A program made the translations under genes and the position numbers. 64,000 bases of DNA from Pedobacter sp. JY14-1 (lineage in GTDB: Bacteria; Bacteroidota; Bacteroidia; Sphingobacteriales; Sphingobacteriaceae), in the NCBI RefSeq assembly GCF_029269825.1, contig NZ_JARJHU010000001.1, forward strand, positions 62,001 to 126,000, written 5' to 3'. The notes under the pieces are model-generated. The model searched no databases, was not told the origin of the DNA, and saw only the letters and a program-made list of their open reading frames with translations. Shown one piece after another: positions 27,111-35,469 of this stretch. Positions within the stretch are counted from its first letter, which is position 1. Every line of letters starts with the position of its first letter.

Positions 27111-27941
27111 TTAAAGGCCGTACCGTTGTTTAACCGCTTTAATGTCCAGAGCGGAAAGACCAACACGCTGGCCGATCACCTGTCCCGGAGAGACCGTTTT
27201 CAACGGTGACAATGCTTTCTTAGATTCGTCTTTCACCATTCCGCGGCAAAACTCCGGGTAATGCATAATTGACCCGTAATCATAAGTAGTTCCGTTACCG
27301 GTCCCCTCAACAGGTTTGAAATTTTTTTGCTCTTTCTCCAGAATATTATCGAAGTGAATGTCTACCCAGGTCTTCCAGTCTTCACGGGATTGTTCATGGA
27401 ACAGGCCAAGCGCATGGCCGATTTCATGGATGATACTTCCTTTAGGTGTGTTATCAGCCAGGGTGAGTTTTTGTCCCTTCCCAACCATTCCGACCGCAGA
27501 GGACGGGCCCGTTCCCTTGACAAAATCAACAAAATTAACATCCTTAGGACCGGCCTTGACAAATTTAAGGCCCGGAACTTTATCCTTCCAGTGTTTGATC
27601 GCTTCTTCGATCAGTTCAGCATTGGGGGCAAAATCCGTCTTGTAATATACTGTGTTATCCGGCCACGTTTTACCATTGACTCCCCAGCTTTTGGTCTGGC
27701 CTGAGCCGTCATCAGGTTGTAAACGGATACGGATATCTCCCTGCAGGATCGCCAGCGTATCGTTGCGTTCCACCACTACGGGAATGGCCTTGTTTTCCAG
27801 TTGAAAAAGGACGGTATCGGGTTTAAGATGTTGTGAATTGCCTGGATCGAAAGTTTCCGGGCGGTCGATAGGTTCCGGTTTCGGAGTGCAGCCGCAAAGA
27901 ACACCTAAAAATGCAGCGATGAGGGTAACATTAATTTTCAT
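27111..27941 (-). CDS. Astacin-type (M12A) zinc metalloprotease, lipoprotein
   Basis: The leader MKINVTLIAAFLGVLCGCTP ends in a lipobox (L-C-G-C), so the mature protein is probably lipid-anchored. After a linker of about 90 residues the catalytic domain has SKSWGVNGKTWPDNTVYY-like entry strands. The zinc motif HEIGHALGLFHE is at about residues 172-183 (H172, E173, H176, H182), and the Met-turn is YGSIMHYP. It is the short bacterial astacin form, ending with SALDIKAVKQRYGL. It is the first gene of the operon with two giant proteins, and may process or release one of them; that is inference. Confidence 0.92.
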   Translation of the reverse strand: MKINVTLIAAFLGVLCGCTPKPEPIDRPETFDPGNSQHLKPDTVLFQLENKAIPVVVERNDTLAILQGDIRIRLQPDDGSGQTKSWGVNGKTWPDNTVYYKTDFAPNAELIEEAIKHWKDKVPGLKFVKAGPKDVNFVDFVKGTGPSSAVGMVGKGQKLTLADNTPKGSIIHEIGHALGLFHEQSREDWKTWVDIHFDNILEKEQKNFKPVEGTGNGTTYDYGSIMHYPEFCRGMVKDESKKALSPLKTVSPGQVIGQRVGLSALDIKAVKQRYGL

Positions 27942-28268
27942 ATCAATTTAGAATTTAAGCAATACAAACGTCTGCTTATCAAACCCACATCAATACCCTG
28001 GCGGACGTCAAAATAATCACCACCAGTAAAGCCGGCGGGAGCCGGTACGGTGCGGGTGAGGCAGCGAACCTGGCGGATCAAAAACAGAAATAAGCTTAAT
28101 TCCTTTCAAACACACGGGGCGGTACCCTACTTCTAACACGAAATAAAGAGCATTATTCAGCTACAACTAAGTTAATTAACTTCGAGTCAAATAACCAAAT
28201 CCGGAACAAAATATTTTAAAATATTTTTCTTTAAAAATGAAACCTGTTTTCGGGTGATTACAACATCC
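27942..28268. other. Intergenic stretch of 327 bp, probable promoter region of the protease operon
   Basis: No gene or RNA is recognisable. It lies between the end of the aminotransferase gene and the start of the protease operon, both on the minus strand. I saw a weak ACGTTTG near 27970 upstream of the protease gene but no full -33/-7 pair, a short hairpin (CCGGC/GCCGG at 28032-28045), and an AT-rich 20-bp palindrome at 28208-28227. An open frame over 27959-28092 lacks any start codon. Confidence 0.5.
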
Positions 28269-29351
28269 TTACACGATCTTTGTGGTTTTATTTACAGTAA
28301 CAATATGATTCCAGTGATAAGGGTCGGCGTCCACTCCTGTGCGGATATCCTGAAGGGCCCTGCTTAATCTTGCAGAAACTCCATTTTCACTGACAGACGG
28401 AAAATAACTTGTGCCCAGAATATCGATTTCGCTGATCGGCGTAAATACGGCTGCTGTGCCGATACCAAAGGCTTCAACAGTGCTTCCGCGCTGAAATGCA
28501 TCCTGAAGCTCTTCGTAGCCTATCTCCCTTTCTTCTGTAATCATGTTTCTGTCACGCGCGAGCGTCAGGATGGAATCGCGGTTCACGCCGTCAAGGATCG
28601 TATCTTTCAGTGGTGGGGTAACCAATTTCCCGTCAATCACAAACATGACGTTCATGGTTCCCGACTCCTCAATAAATTTGTGCGTTTTACCGTCTGTCCA
28701 CAGTACCTGATCAAAACCCTGCGCTCTGGCCAACCGGGTAGGAAGCAGGGCGGGCCCATAGTTTCCACCATGTTTGGCATATCCGGCTCCACCCTCCGCT
28801 GCGCGGGTATATTGCGTTTCGACTTTTACCCTTACACTGCCATTGTAATAGTTGGCAATGGGCATGGCGATGATCATAAAGCGGTATTCAGCAGCTTCAT
28901 GTACGCCCAGTCGTGCTTCACTCGCGAACACAAGCGGACGAAGATACAGGGAATTTCCGGCCAGGCCGGAGACCCATCCTTCATCAGTGGACACCAGGCT
29001 GTCGAGCGCGCTGATGAAGAGTGGTTCAGGTATTTCCGGCATACACATGCGCTCCAGCGAGCGGTTCAGTCGCTGCAGGTGCTTATCCGGACGAAATATG
29101 CTGACCTCCCCGTTGATCAGCCTGAAAGCCTTCATACCTTCAAATACCGTTTGTCCGTAATGCAGGCAAAGCGCCAGCGGACTGATCAGAAAATCCTGAA
29201 AAGGCCTTACTTCTGCCTCTTGCCATTTGCCATCGCGGTAAACGGCACTGAATAGATGATCGGTCGGATTTTGTCCGAACCGGATGTTGCTGAAATCGTA
29301 CACAGCAAGCCTGCTGGAGCTGCTGCGCTGTAAATGAACTGGATAGGTCAT
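28269..29351 (-). CDS. ilvE: Branched-chain amino acid aminotransferase
   Basis: The 360-residue PLP fold-type IV enzyme has LHYGQTVFEGMKAFR near residues 63-77, RPDKHLQRLNRSLERM, the catalytic Lys in GGAGYAKHGGNYGPALLPT and EESGTMNVMFVIDGK. The closing GTAAVFTPISEID is typical of long (group II) BCATs. It interconverts leucine, isoleucine and valine with their 2-oxo acids in the cytoplasm. It stands alone, followed downstream by the intergenic region before the protease operon. Confidence 0.95.
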   Translation of the reverse strand: MTYPVHLQRSSSSRLAVYDFSNIRFGQNPTDHLFSAVYRDGKWQEAEVRPFQDFLISPLALCLHYGQTVFEGMKAFRLINGEVSIFRPDKHLQRLNRSLERMCMPEIPEPLFISALDSLVSTDEGWVSGLAGNSLYLRPLVFASEARLGVHEAAEYRFMIIAMPIANYYNGSVRVKVETQYTRAAEGGAGYAKHGGNYGPALLPTRLARAQGFDQVLWTDGKTHKFIEESGTMNVMFVIDGKLVTPPLKDTILDGVNRDSILTLARDRNMITEEREIGYEELQDAFQRGSTVEAFGIGTAAVFTPISEIDILGTSYFPSVSENGVSARLSRALQDIRTGVDADPYHWNHIVTVNKTTKIV

Positions 29352-29390
29352 GGTCTTAGATTTATAATTAGCTGATTTTTTGTATTCACA

Positions 29391-29933
29391 TCAAAAGCTC
29401 CCGGATGAAAGCAATGGAAAATACCGCTCCCTTAGTATTTGCCGGTGATGCAGTGCGTGCCCCGCAATAATGTAACCCAGGGCGAAAGCAGAAATGCGGA
29501 CTCCACTGCAAGTCCCGGTTCTCCGGAGCATGGTCATGTCAAAGCTTTCAAATAAGGCCGCCGTACCCTGGACAACCAGATCAAGTTCATCCAGAAGGCT
29601 GTTGATGCTTCTGTATGATGCATTAGTAAACTTGGAAAAAGTGTCTTCATCAAATCCCGGAAGCGGAGTCTGATCATTCCGTGCAATTCGCAATGCCCGG
29701 TAACTCAGGATACGCTCGGTATCTGAGAGGTGCTGGAGGATGTCGCGGACGGTCCATTTGCCCGGAGCGTAGGTAAGGTGATTCATTTTTTCGAGCAGCT
29801 GCCGGTCATTGGCTTCAAACAACTCCTGGTGACTGGCGAGTACCTCCAATACCGGCAGGTCGTCGGTAAGACGGATATAAGGCTGGTGCCATGGATGGAT
29901 GGGATGTAGTAAATCGATATCTTTTCTGGTCAT
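29391..29933 (-). CDS. DinB-family protein
   Basis: I chose the ATG at 29933 (MTRKDIDLLHPIHPWHQPYI). The four-helix bundle has the first metal His in DILQHLSDTERILSYRAL and the paired HALHHRQILRERY near the C-terminus, the metal-binding pattern of DinB/DfsB proteins. These act as thiol-dependent transferases or are of unknown role. It is divergent from the MocR gene with 66 bp between start codons, so the two may share control. Confidence 0.88.
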   Translation of the reverse strand: MTRKDIDLLHPIHPWHQPYIRLTDDLPVLEVLASHQELFEANDRQLLEKMNHLTYAPGKWTVRDILQHLSDTERILSYRALRIARNDQTPLPGFDEDTFSKFTNASYRSINSLLDELDLVVQGTAALFESFDMTMLRRTGTCSGVRISAFALGYIIAGHALHHRQILRERYFPLLSSGSF

Positions 29934-29981
29934 AGCGCAAAAATCCTTTAAAAAAACATACATGTACAGATGCAGAATTAG

Positions 29982-29989
29982 TATTTTTG
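29982..29989 (+). promoter_or_regulatory. Candidate -7 element upstream of the MocR-type gene
   Basis: TATTTTTG fits TAnnTTTG and ends 10 bp before the ATG at 30000. No TTTG is found at the expected -33 position. The nearby TACATGTA (around 29959) is palindromic and could be a binding site. Confidence 0.35.
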
Positions 29990-29999
29990 ACCATAGCAG

Positions 30000-31418
30000 A
30001 TGGAAACAAAAACGCTACTTTACGAGAATATTGCTGCTGATATAGCCCAACAGATCAGCCAGAAGACACTGCGCATGGGAGACAAGCTGCCCTCTCTGCG
30101 GGAGATTTGTGAGCGGTACAGGGTGAGCCAGACGACTGCCCTTCAGGCTTACTATCAGCTGGAAGCAAAATCGCTGGTTGAGTCCAGGCCGAGGTCCGGT
30201 TATTTCGTCTGCGGACAGGCCAGTCGTACCCTGCCCCTACCAACAGTAAGTGCGCCCGGCCCTGCAGGTGGCAATGCCGCGCACGAACTGATCAGCCGGG
30301 TGTACGGGGATATGGGCCGGGGCGGAGCGGTTCCCTTATCGATGGGTGTACCTGCGCTGGAACTGCTTCCGGTGGCCAAACTCAACAAAGGTCTGGTCCA
30401 GGCTTCGCGGACATTGCCCGGCAGTGGCCTGGAATATGAACAGGTGCAGGGTAATGAAAACCTGAGAAGGCAGCTTGCAAGGTTTTATGGAACAAGCGGC
30501 CAGGCACTGACCAGCAACGATATCGTGGTCGCTTCGGGCTGTATGGAAGCTTTGTCGCTTTCTCTCATGGCGGTTACCCGGCGTGGTGACACCCTGGCCG
30601 TGGAAAGTCCCGTATATTTTGGCATTTTGCAACTGGCACAAAGCCTCGGGTTGAACGTGGTGGAGCTGCCGACACATCCCCAGACAGGTGTCGAGATTGA
30701 TGCGCTGAAAAAGGTACTTACCTCCGGAAAAATACATGCCTGCCTGCTGGTCAGTAATTTCAACAATCCCCTGGGAAGCTGCATGCCGGACACACATAAG
30801 CAGGAAGTAGTCCGGTTGATCCAGCATTACGGAATTCCGCTGATTGAGGATGATATTTACGGTGAGGTATACTTTGGCAGCAGGCGTCCGCGCTCCTGCA
30901 GGTCCTTCGATGACAGCGGACTGGTCATGTGGTGCAGTTCGGTTTCTAAAACCCTGGCCCCGGGTTACCGGATCGGCTGGGTAGCTCCGGGCAGGTTCAA
31001 AGCGCAGGTGCTGCGTTTGAAATTATACCATACCATCACCGGTGCTACCATTACCCAGCAAGTGATTGCCCAGTTTCTGGAAACCGGGCGATATGCCCAT
31101 CACCTGCGCGGCATGCGGCAGGTTCTTCATGCCAATTCGCTGCGTTATGCAGGGGCAATCGGTGATTATTTCCCCGAGGGCACACGCGTCAGCCGGCCCG
31201 GTGGCGGATTCATGCTTTGGGTAGAACTTGATCCCGGTGTAGACACCGCAGTATTGTATGATCTGGCGATGCGCCAGCAGATCAGCATTGCGCCCGGCAG
31301 CATGTTTTCACTGCAAAACCAATTTACCAATTGCCTGAGGTTAAGTTATGGGATGCCATGGAACACAACGATCGGGGATTCGCTGAAAAGACTGGGGCGC
31401 CTTATTGCTGCCTTATAA
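30000..31418 (+). CDS. MocR-type (GntR wHTH plus aminotransferase) regulator
   Basis: Residues about 1-75 form a GntR winged helix-turn-helix (DKLPSLREICERYRVSQTTA). About 110-470 form a fold-type I aminotransferase domain with the PLP lysine in SSVSKTLAPGYRIGWV and DDIYGEVYFG before it. Such regulators use PLP and an amino compound as effectors, typically controlling vitamin B6, GABA or amino-acid genes. It heads a run of plus-strand genes (AraC, PEBP, PanE-like) and is divergent from DinB. Confidence 0.92.
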   Translation: METKTLLYENIAADIAQQISQKTLRMGDKLPSLREICERYRVSQTTALQAYYQLEAKSLVESRPRSGYFVCGQASRTLPLPTVSAPGPAGGNAAHELISRVYGDMGRGGAVPLSMGVPALELLPVAKLNKGLVQASRTLPGSGLEYEQVQGNENLRRQLARFYGTSGQALTSNDIVVASGCMEALSLSLMAVTRRGDTLAVESPVYFGILQLAQSLGLNVVELPTHPQTGVEIDALKKVLTSGKIHACLLVSNFNNPLGSCMPDTHKQEVVRLIQHYGIPLIEDDIYGEVYFGSRRPRSCRSFDDSGLVMWCSSVSKTLAPGYRIGWVAPGRFKAQVLRLKLYHTITGATITQQVIAQFLETGRYAHHLRGMRQVLHANSLRYAGAIGDYFPEGTRVSRPGGGFMLWVELDPGVDTAVLYDLAMRQQISIAPGSMFSLQNQFTNCLRLSYGMPWNTTIGDSLKRLGRLIAAL

Positions 31419-31432
31419 GTATTTAAAAGAAC

Positions 31433-32287
31433 ATGGACATTGTAAAAGTACCCGAAGCCACTCACCTGCAGCCCCAGCTGGCTTCCGGAGATATCCGCTT
31501 TGTAGACTACAAAGACCAGGGAGCGCACTTCAATAACCGCGTAATGTTCGATTGCTGCGCTTTCAGTTTCGTACAAAACGGGCAGAAGCACATTTACAGG
31601 GCCGGGGCCAATACCTTGTTGTACCCTGGTTACGGCATGCTGATACCTGAAGGAAACGCGCTGATCGCCGAACACAGCAACAATAATGAACCCTACCAGA
31701 GTGTACTTGTTTTTTTCCCGGGTAGTATAGGCCGTGAATTTATCGCAGCCAGAGGGATAACCGGCAAAACGGAAACCCTGCCGGCACCTTACATTCATTT
31801 CCGGACCAACGCTTATATGCAGGAGTATATCCGGAACATCCGGTCGCTGATCAACAGTGGGCAGAGACTTTCCCGGGAAATGGCAGAACTGAAGGTCCGC
31901 GAACTCCTGACAGCCATGTATGAACGTGCCCCTGAACTGATGCATGCCATTTTCAGGCCACAGGGAAACCTGACCCTCAAAACCCTGGTAGAGAAGAATC
32001 TGCTCCATCCGATGACCATTGAGGAACTCGCCTTTCTCGCCAACCGCAGCCTTTCGTCCTTCAAGCGTGATTTTCAAACTGAGTATGGGCTGTCGCCGCA
32101 GAGATACATTCGGGAAAAGCGCCTGGAAATGGCTTGCGCTGAGCTCATTGGCGGAAGATCTGCCAGCGAACTCTATCTGGATTACGGCTTTAGGCACCTG
32201 CCGAATTTCCTGGCTGCTTTCAAGCGCAGATATGGGCTCACGCCGGCTGAATACCTAAAACACCTCAAATCTGGACGTTCTGCATAA
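31433..32287 (+). CDS. AraC-family transcriptional regulator
   Basis: The 284-residue protein has an N-terminal cupin-like part (about 1-150: YPGYGMLIPEGNALIAEHS) and a two-HTH AraC domain at about 185-280. Helix motifs are TIEELAFLANRSLSSFKRDF and SASELYLDYGFRHLPNFLAA, with the closing YGLTPAEYLKHL. It lies 14 bp after the MocR gene and is probably cotranscribed. Target genes are unknown; the PEBP gene downstream is a candidate. Confidence 0.92.
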   Translation: MDIVKVPEATHLQPQLASGDIRFVDYKDQGAHFNNRVMFDCCAFSFVQNGQKHIYRAGANTLLYPGYGMLIPEGNALIAEHSNNNEPYQSVLVFFPGSIGREFIAARGITGKTETLPAPYIHFRTNAYMQEYIRNIRSLINSGQRLSREMAELKVRELLTAMYERAPELMHAIFRPQGNLTLKTLVEKNLLHPMTIEELAFLANRSLSSFKRDFQTEYGLSPQRYIREKRLEMACAELIGGRSASELYLDYGFRHLPNFLAAFKRRYGLTPAEYLKHLKSGRSA

Positions 32288-32330
32288 TGTTTTGAGCCGA
32301 TCTCATTACTGCCGGAAGGGAGAGCGGATT

Positions 32331-32338
32331 TACATTTG
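32331..32338 (+). promoter_or_regulatory. Candidate -7 element abutting the PEBP gene start
   Basis: TACATTTG fits TAnnTTTG and ends 4 bp before the ATG at 32343. No -33 TTTG lies at a proper distance. If used, the mRNA would be leaderless, because the signal peptide fixes the start codon at 32343. Confidence 0.35.
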
Positions 32339-32342
32339 GATC

Positions 32343-32885
32343 ATGAAAAAACTACATTTAATCATTCTTTCCCTGTTTATAGCCGGCGGCACTTTTGCCC
32401 AAACATTTACACTTGCCAGTAAAGACCTCGGAGGCCAGTTTTCCCAGGAATTTTTTGCGGGAAATTTTGGCTGCAACGGCCAGAATAAATCTCCTGAATT
32501 ACACTGGATCAATGCCCCTGCTGAAACCAAAAGTTTCGCCGTTACGATGCATGACCTCGACGCTCCTACCGGGAGTGGCTTCTGGCATTGGGTGATCATC
32601 GATATTCCGGCCACCGCCACAGCGTTGCCACGCGGTGCAGGTAATATTGCTGCAAAACTTGCGCCTGCAGGCAGCCTGCACAGGATCAACGATACAGGTG
32701 AGCCGGGTTATCAGGGCCCGTGTCCGCCGGAAGGCGACCAGGAACACCGCTACATCATTACGGTTTATGCCTTAAAGTCAGACAAGACTGCCGCAGGGCC
32801 TTCAAGCCCCGCAGCATTGACCGCCTACCTGCTGAACACGGCAGCTTTGGCGAAAGCCTCAATCATCGTTTACGGTAAACGATAA
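32343..32885 (+). CDS. YbhB/YbcL-type PEBP (Raf kinase inhibitor-like) protein, secreted
   Basis: The ATG at 32343 gives the signal peptide MKKLHLIILSLFIAGGTFAQ; the 17 codons before it do not fit. The mature protein has the phosphatidylethanolamine-binding fold: NKSPELHWINAPAETKSFAV, the ligand-site segment MHDLDAPTGSGFWHWV and GYQGPCPPEGDQEHRYI. Bacterial PEBP members lack a defined reaction. It is between an AraC regulator and a ketopantoate-reductase-like gene. Confidence 0.9.
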   Translation: MKKLHLIILSLFIAGGTFAQTFTLASKDLGGQFSQEFFAGNFGCNGQNKSPELHWINAPAETKSFAVTMHDLDAPTGSGFWHWVIIDIPATATALPRGAGNIAAKLAPAGSLHRINDTGEPGYQGPCPPEGDQEHRYIITVYALKSDKTAAGPSSPAALTAYLLNTAALAKASIIVYGKR

Positions 32886-32899
32886 CTCGAACTACGGAT

Positions 32900-33805
32900 A
32901 TGATCTACATTGTTGGTACAGGGGCAATCGGTAAGGCCCTGGCCGTGTTTTTAAAATTATCGGGACAGCAGGTAACATTGGTTCGTGGCAGCGTGGACGA
33001 TCTGCCGGAAACCCGGGAGACAGTTCGCGTCCGGATATCCGCAGATCAGGAAATGACAGCAGACCTGCCTGTGCAGACACTAAACAGCGTGACAAGCCTG
33101 GAAGGCCCGGTATTGGTGGCCGCAAAATCTTACGGAAACGAAAACATTGCAGAAAAACTTGCTAAGATGAGCAAAGATGTGCCGGTATGCTTACTTCAGA
33201 ACGGGCTGAATATTGAGCTGCCGTTCACCGGGAAAGGTTTCCGGGAACTTTACCGTTGCGTGCTGATGGTGACCAGTCAGTTTGCCGGGGATGGAACAAT
33301 AGCGTTCAAACCAGTAGCTGCTTGTCCGGTCGGAGTGATCAGCGGCCAGGAATCGGTGCTTTCCGCTTTGCTTGACCAGTTGCAAAACCGCTGGTTTACT
33401 TTTCGTATGGAAAATCCGATTCAGCCATTGATCTGGAAAAAAGTGATTGCCAATTGTGTTTTTAATTCCATATGCCCCTTGTTGGAGACCGATAACGGTA
33501 TATTTCACCGCAACCCTGGGGCGATGAGGATTGCGGAAAGCATCATTATGGAATGTATAGGTATCGCAGGACGGTTTGGGATTGTACTGGATGACAGGGA
33601 AGTCAGAGATATGGTTCTTGCGATAAGTCACGCATCGGACGGGCAGTATATTTCTACCCTTCAGGATATCCGCAGCAAACGACCGACAGAAATCAGTACC
33701 TTGAACCATGCGATAGTCGGGCTGGCGCGCAGCCTTGGTGCAGAAAGCCTGGTACCGCAAACCCGCATACTGGGTGACCTTACGGAGATTAAATCACGGC
33801 TATAA
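32900..33805 (+). CDS. Ketopantoate reductase-like protein (ApbA/PanE family)
   Basis: The Rossmann start IYIVGTGAIGKALAVFLKL has the G-x-G-x-x-G motif. The middle has VAAKSYGNENIAEKL and LLQNGLNIE. The C-terminal helical domain carries the catalytic Lys in LIWKKVIANCVFNSICPLLE and a final DGQYISTLQDIRSKRPTEIS. It would reduce 2-dehydropantoate or a related 2-oxo acid with NADPH. The family is broad, so pantothenate synthesis is not certain. It follows the PEBP gene by 14 bp. Confidence 0.88.
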   Translation: MIYIVGTGAIGKALAVFLKLSGQQVTLVRGSVDDLPETRETVRVRISADQEMTADLPVQTLNSVTSLEGPVLVAAKSYGNENIAEKLAKMSKDVPVCLLQNGLNIELPFTGKGFRELYRCVLMVTSQFAGDGTIAFKPVAACPVGVISGQESVLSALLDQLQNRWFTFRMENPIQPLIWKKVIANCVFNSICPLLETDNGIFHRNPGAMRIAESIIMECIGIAGRFGIVLDDREVRDMVLAISHASDGQYISTLQDIRSKRPTEISTLNHAIVGLARSLGAESLVPQTRILGDLTEIKSRL

Positions 33806-33846
33806 AAAAATCCGGGAACCTGCCATTACAAAGCGGTTCCCGGATT
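33803..33846 (-). terminator. Terminator between convergent PanE-like and DUF4142 genes
   Basis: A 12-bp perfect inverted repeat (AATCCGGGAACC at 33809-33820, GGTTCCCGGATT at 33835-33846) is followed on the minus strand by a run of Ts (33803-33808). It is therefore an intrinsic terminator for the DUF4142 gene, and may also serve the plus-strand gene. Confidence 0.85.
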
Positions 33847-33867
33847 CCTGCAAACGAAATAAAAACT

Positions 33868-34452
33868 TTACTTCATTTCAGACTGGATCTTCCTGATCAT
33901 ATCCAGGTGCGACTTCACAACCGGGGCAGTCTTGGCGGCAAAAGCCTTCAGCTCGCCGTCTTTGCAGTTCTTACTGCCGTCTTCCATTAGGGAAAGGGTC
34001 TTTTCATGGCCTTCCACCATGGCAGCAACATAAGCTTTATCAAAGTCCATTCCCGATTTAGCGCTCAGTTCCGTTTTCTTTTTAGCATGTTCATCATCCA
34101 GCATGGTGGGCAGGGTGATCCCCTTAGTCTTGGCAATAGACATCAGTTCCTCATTTGCCATACCGTGGTCTTTAACCATCATAGCAGCAAAATCCTTCAC
34201 CTTCGCGTTTGTAGCTTTTTCCTGTGCCAGTTTGCCCAGTTCAACTTCTGCCATACCACCTACAGCCGCCTTATTGGCAAACTCAATATCCATTTGATCC
34301 GTGGCCATCGCAGTCGTATCGGCCATTCCCATGGAAGTGTCAGTAGCCATTGTTGTCGTATCAGCGGAGTCACTGGCCTTATTCGACCCTCCGCAGCTTT
34401 GCAATGTCAGCGATGCGGCTCCAAATGCCATCGCAATAAATAATTTTTTCAT
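33868..34452 (-). CDS. DUF4142 family lipoprotein
   Basis: The leader MKKLFIAMAFGAASLTLQSC ends in a lipobox cysteine. A low-complexity Thr/Asp/Met linker (about 25-52) is followed by two ferritin-like helical pairs: AEVELGKLAQEKATNAKVKD with MMVKDHGMANEEL, then KKKTELSAKSGMDFDKAY with MVEGHEKTLSLMEDG. These match DUF4142, a periplasmic or surface four-helix bundle of unknown role. The gene is one of several stress-like genes here and has a clear terminator. Confidence 0.9.
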   Translation of the reverse strand: MKKLFIAMAFGAASLTLQSCGGSNKASDSADTTTMATDTSMGMADTTAMATDQMDIEFANKAAVGGMAEVELGKLAQEKATNAKVKDFAAMMVKDHGMANEELMSIAKTKGITLPTMLDDEHAKKKTELSAKSGMDFDKAYVAAMVEGHEKTLSLMEDGSKNCKDGELKAFAAKTAPVVKSHLDMIRKIQSEMK

Positions 34453-34524
34453 AAGATCAGTTTTGTTTATTCCATAACTATCCGGGAATCAATTTGTTTA
34501 ATTTTTTTTACAAATCTCATCATA

Positions 34525-35328
34525 TCAGGTCTCTGATCCATCAGCTGGCTTTTGCTGCTCATACATCATATGTGCAACAGTGCTGTCCGGCGCCAGATTG
34601 CTCACACCCACCTGCACTTTATTTTTAAAACCAGATATCACTTTATCATCACCACGCATCAGGGCCTCATAGCCGTCTTTCGCAACCACTGCCGGATCAG
34701 ACAGGGAATCTTTATCCTGGACAATCCTGCTCTGCAGCATATCCGCTTTTGCAAAAAAATCGGTGTCTGTCGGACCGGGCATAAGGGCGGTAACCGTAAT
34801 GTCCGTATCCCTTAACTCTTCACGGATGGCTTCGCTGAAAGACAGCACAAATGCCTTCGTACCATGGTACACCGCCTGCCAGGGGCCTGGTACCTTGCTG
34901 GCAATGGAAGCAAGGTTCAGTATCTTGCCCGAGTTCCTGGCGACCATGTCCTTCACAAACAGTTTAGTCAGGATCACCAGTGCCGAAATGTTCAGGTTAA
35001 TGATATCCAGTTCCCGGTCAATATCGGTTTCCTTAAATTCTCCGAATTCACCCTGCCCCGCATCGTTTACCAGGACATCGATTTCAATGCCCATCGATTT
35101 CACATCTGCATAAACGGCAAATGCCTCTTCATTATCGAAAAGATCTTTGGAAAGCGTCACGACCTCTCCACCATAAAATTTCAGTTCGGCCGCTGTTGCT
35201 TCCAGCACATCCCGGTCACGTGCAACAAGCACGAGGTGATATCCGTTTTCTGCAAACAGCTTGGCTAGTTCCAGGCCGATCCCGCTGGTACCGCCGGTGA
35301 TCAGCGCATAAGGTTTTGAATTTTCCAT
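34525..35328 (-). CDS. Short-chain dehydrogenase/reductase (SDR)
   Basis: The ATG at 35328 (MENSKPYALITGGTSGIGLE) is chosen; 46 in-frame codons upstream have no SDR character and overlap the divergent promoter. Motifs are TGGTSGIG near residue 11, NDAG in VLVNDAGQGEFGEF (Asp replacing the usual Asn), Ser in LNLASIASKVPGPW and YHGTK with the catalytic Tyr/Lys. The substrate is unknown. It is 72 bp upstream of the DUF4142 gene on the same strand. Confidence 0.92.
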   Translation of the reverse strand: MENSKPYALITGGTSGIGLELAKLFAENGYHLVLVARDRDVLEATAAELKFYGGEVVTLSKDLFDNEEAFAVYADVKSMGIEIDVLVNDAGQGEFGEFKETDIDRELDIINLNISALVILTKLFVKDMVARNSGKILNLASIASKVPGPWQAVYHGTKAFVLSFSEAIREELRDTDITVTALMPGPTDTDFFAKADMLQSRIVQDKDSLSDPAVVAKDGYEALMRGDDKVISGFKNKVQVGVSNLAPDSTVAHMMYEQQKPADGSET

Positions 35329-35469
35329 ATTTCCTTTTCTCAGGTTAACAAGGCCTGCATGTATAAGTTTTGTGTTTTTTAGGATCAGATTTTTTAACGT
35401 AACCGGAAAACAAATGCCGCGTAAAAACACTTCATGAGGTTGTAAACTGGATGAAACCGAAACCAAAGG

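Noticed and set aside
27959..28092. Open frame without a start in the intergenic region before the protease operon
   Set aside because: It has no start codon and no recognisable motif, so there is no support for a gene or remnant.
28208..28227. 20-bp palindrome AAAATATTTT repeated
   Set aside because: It is pure AT and sits in an AT-rich stretch; palindromes of this kind arise easily by chance and no regulator or gene end fits it closely.
32291..32294. TTTG as -33 partner of the -7 element at 32331
   Set aside because: The spacer would be 36 bp, far outside the usual range of about 19-21 bp.
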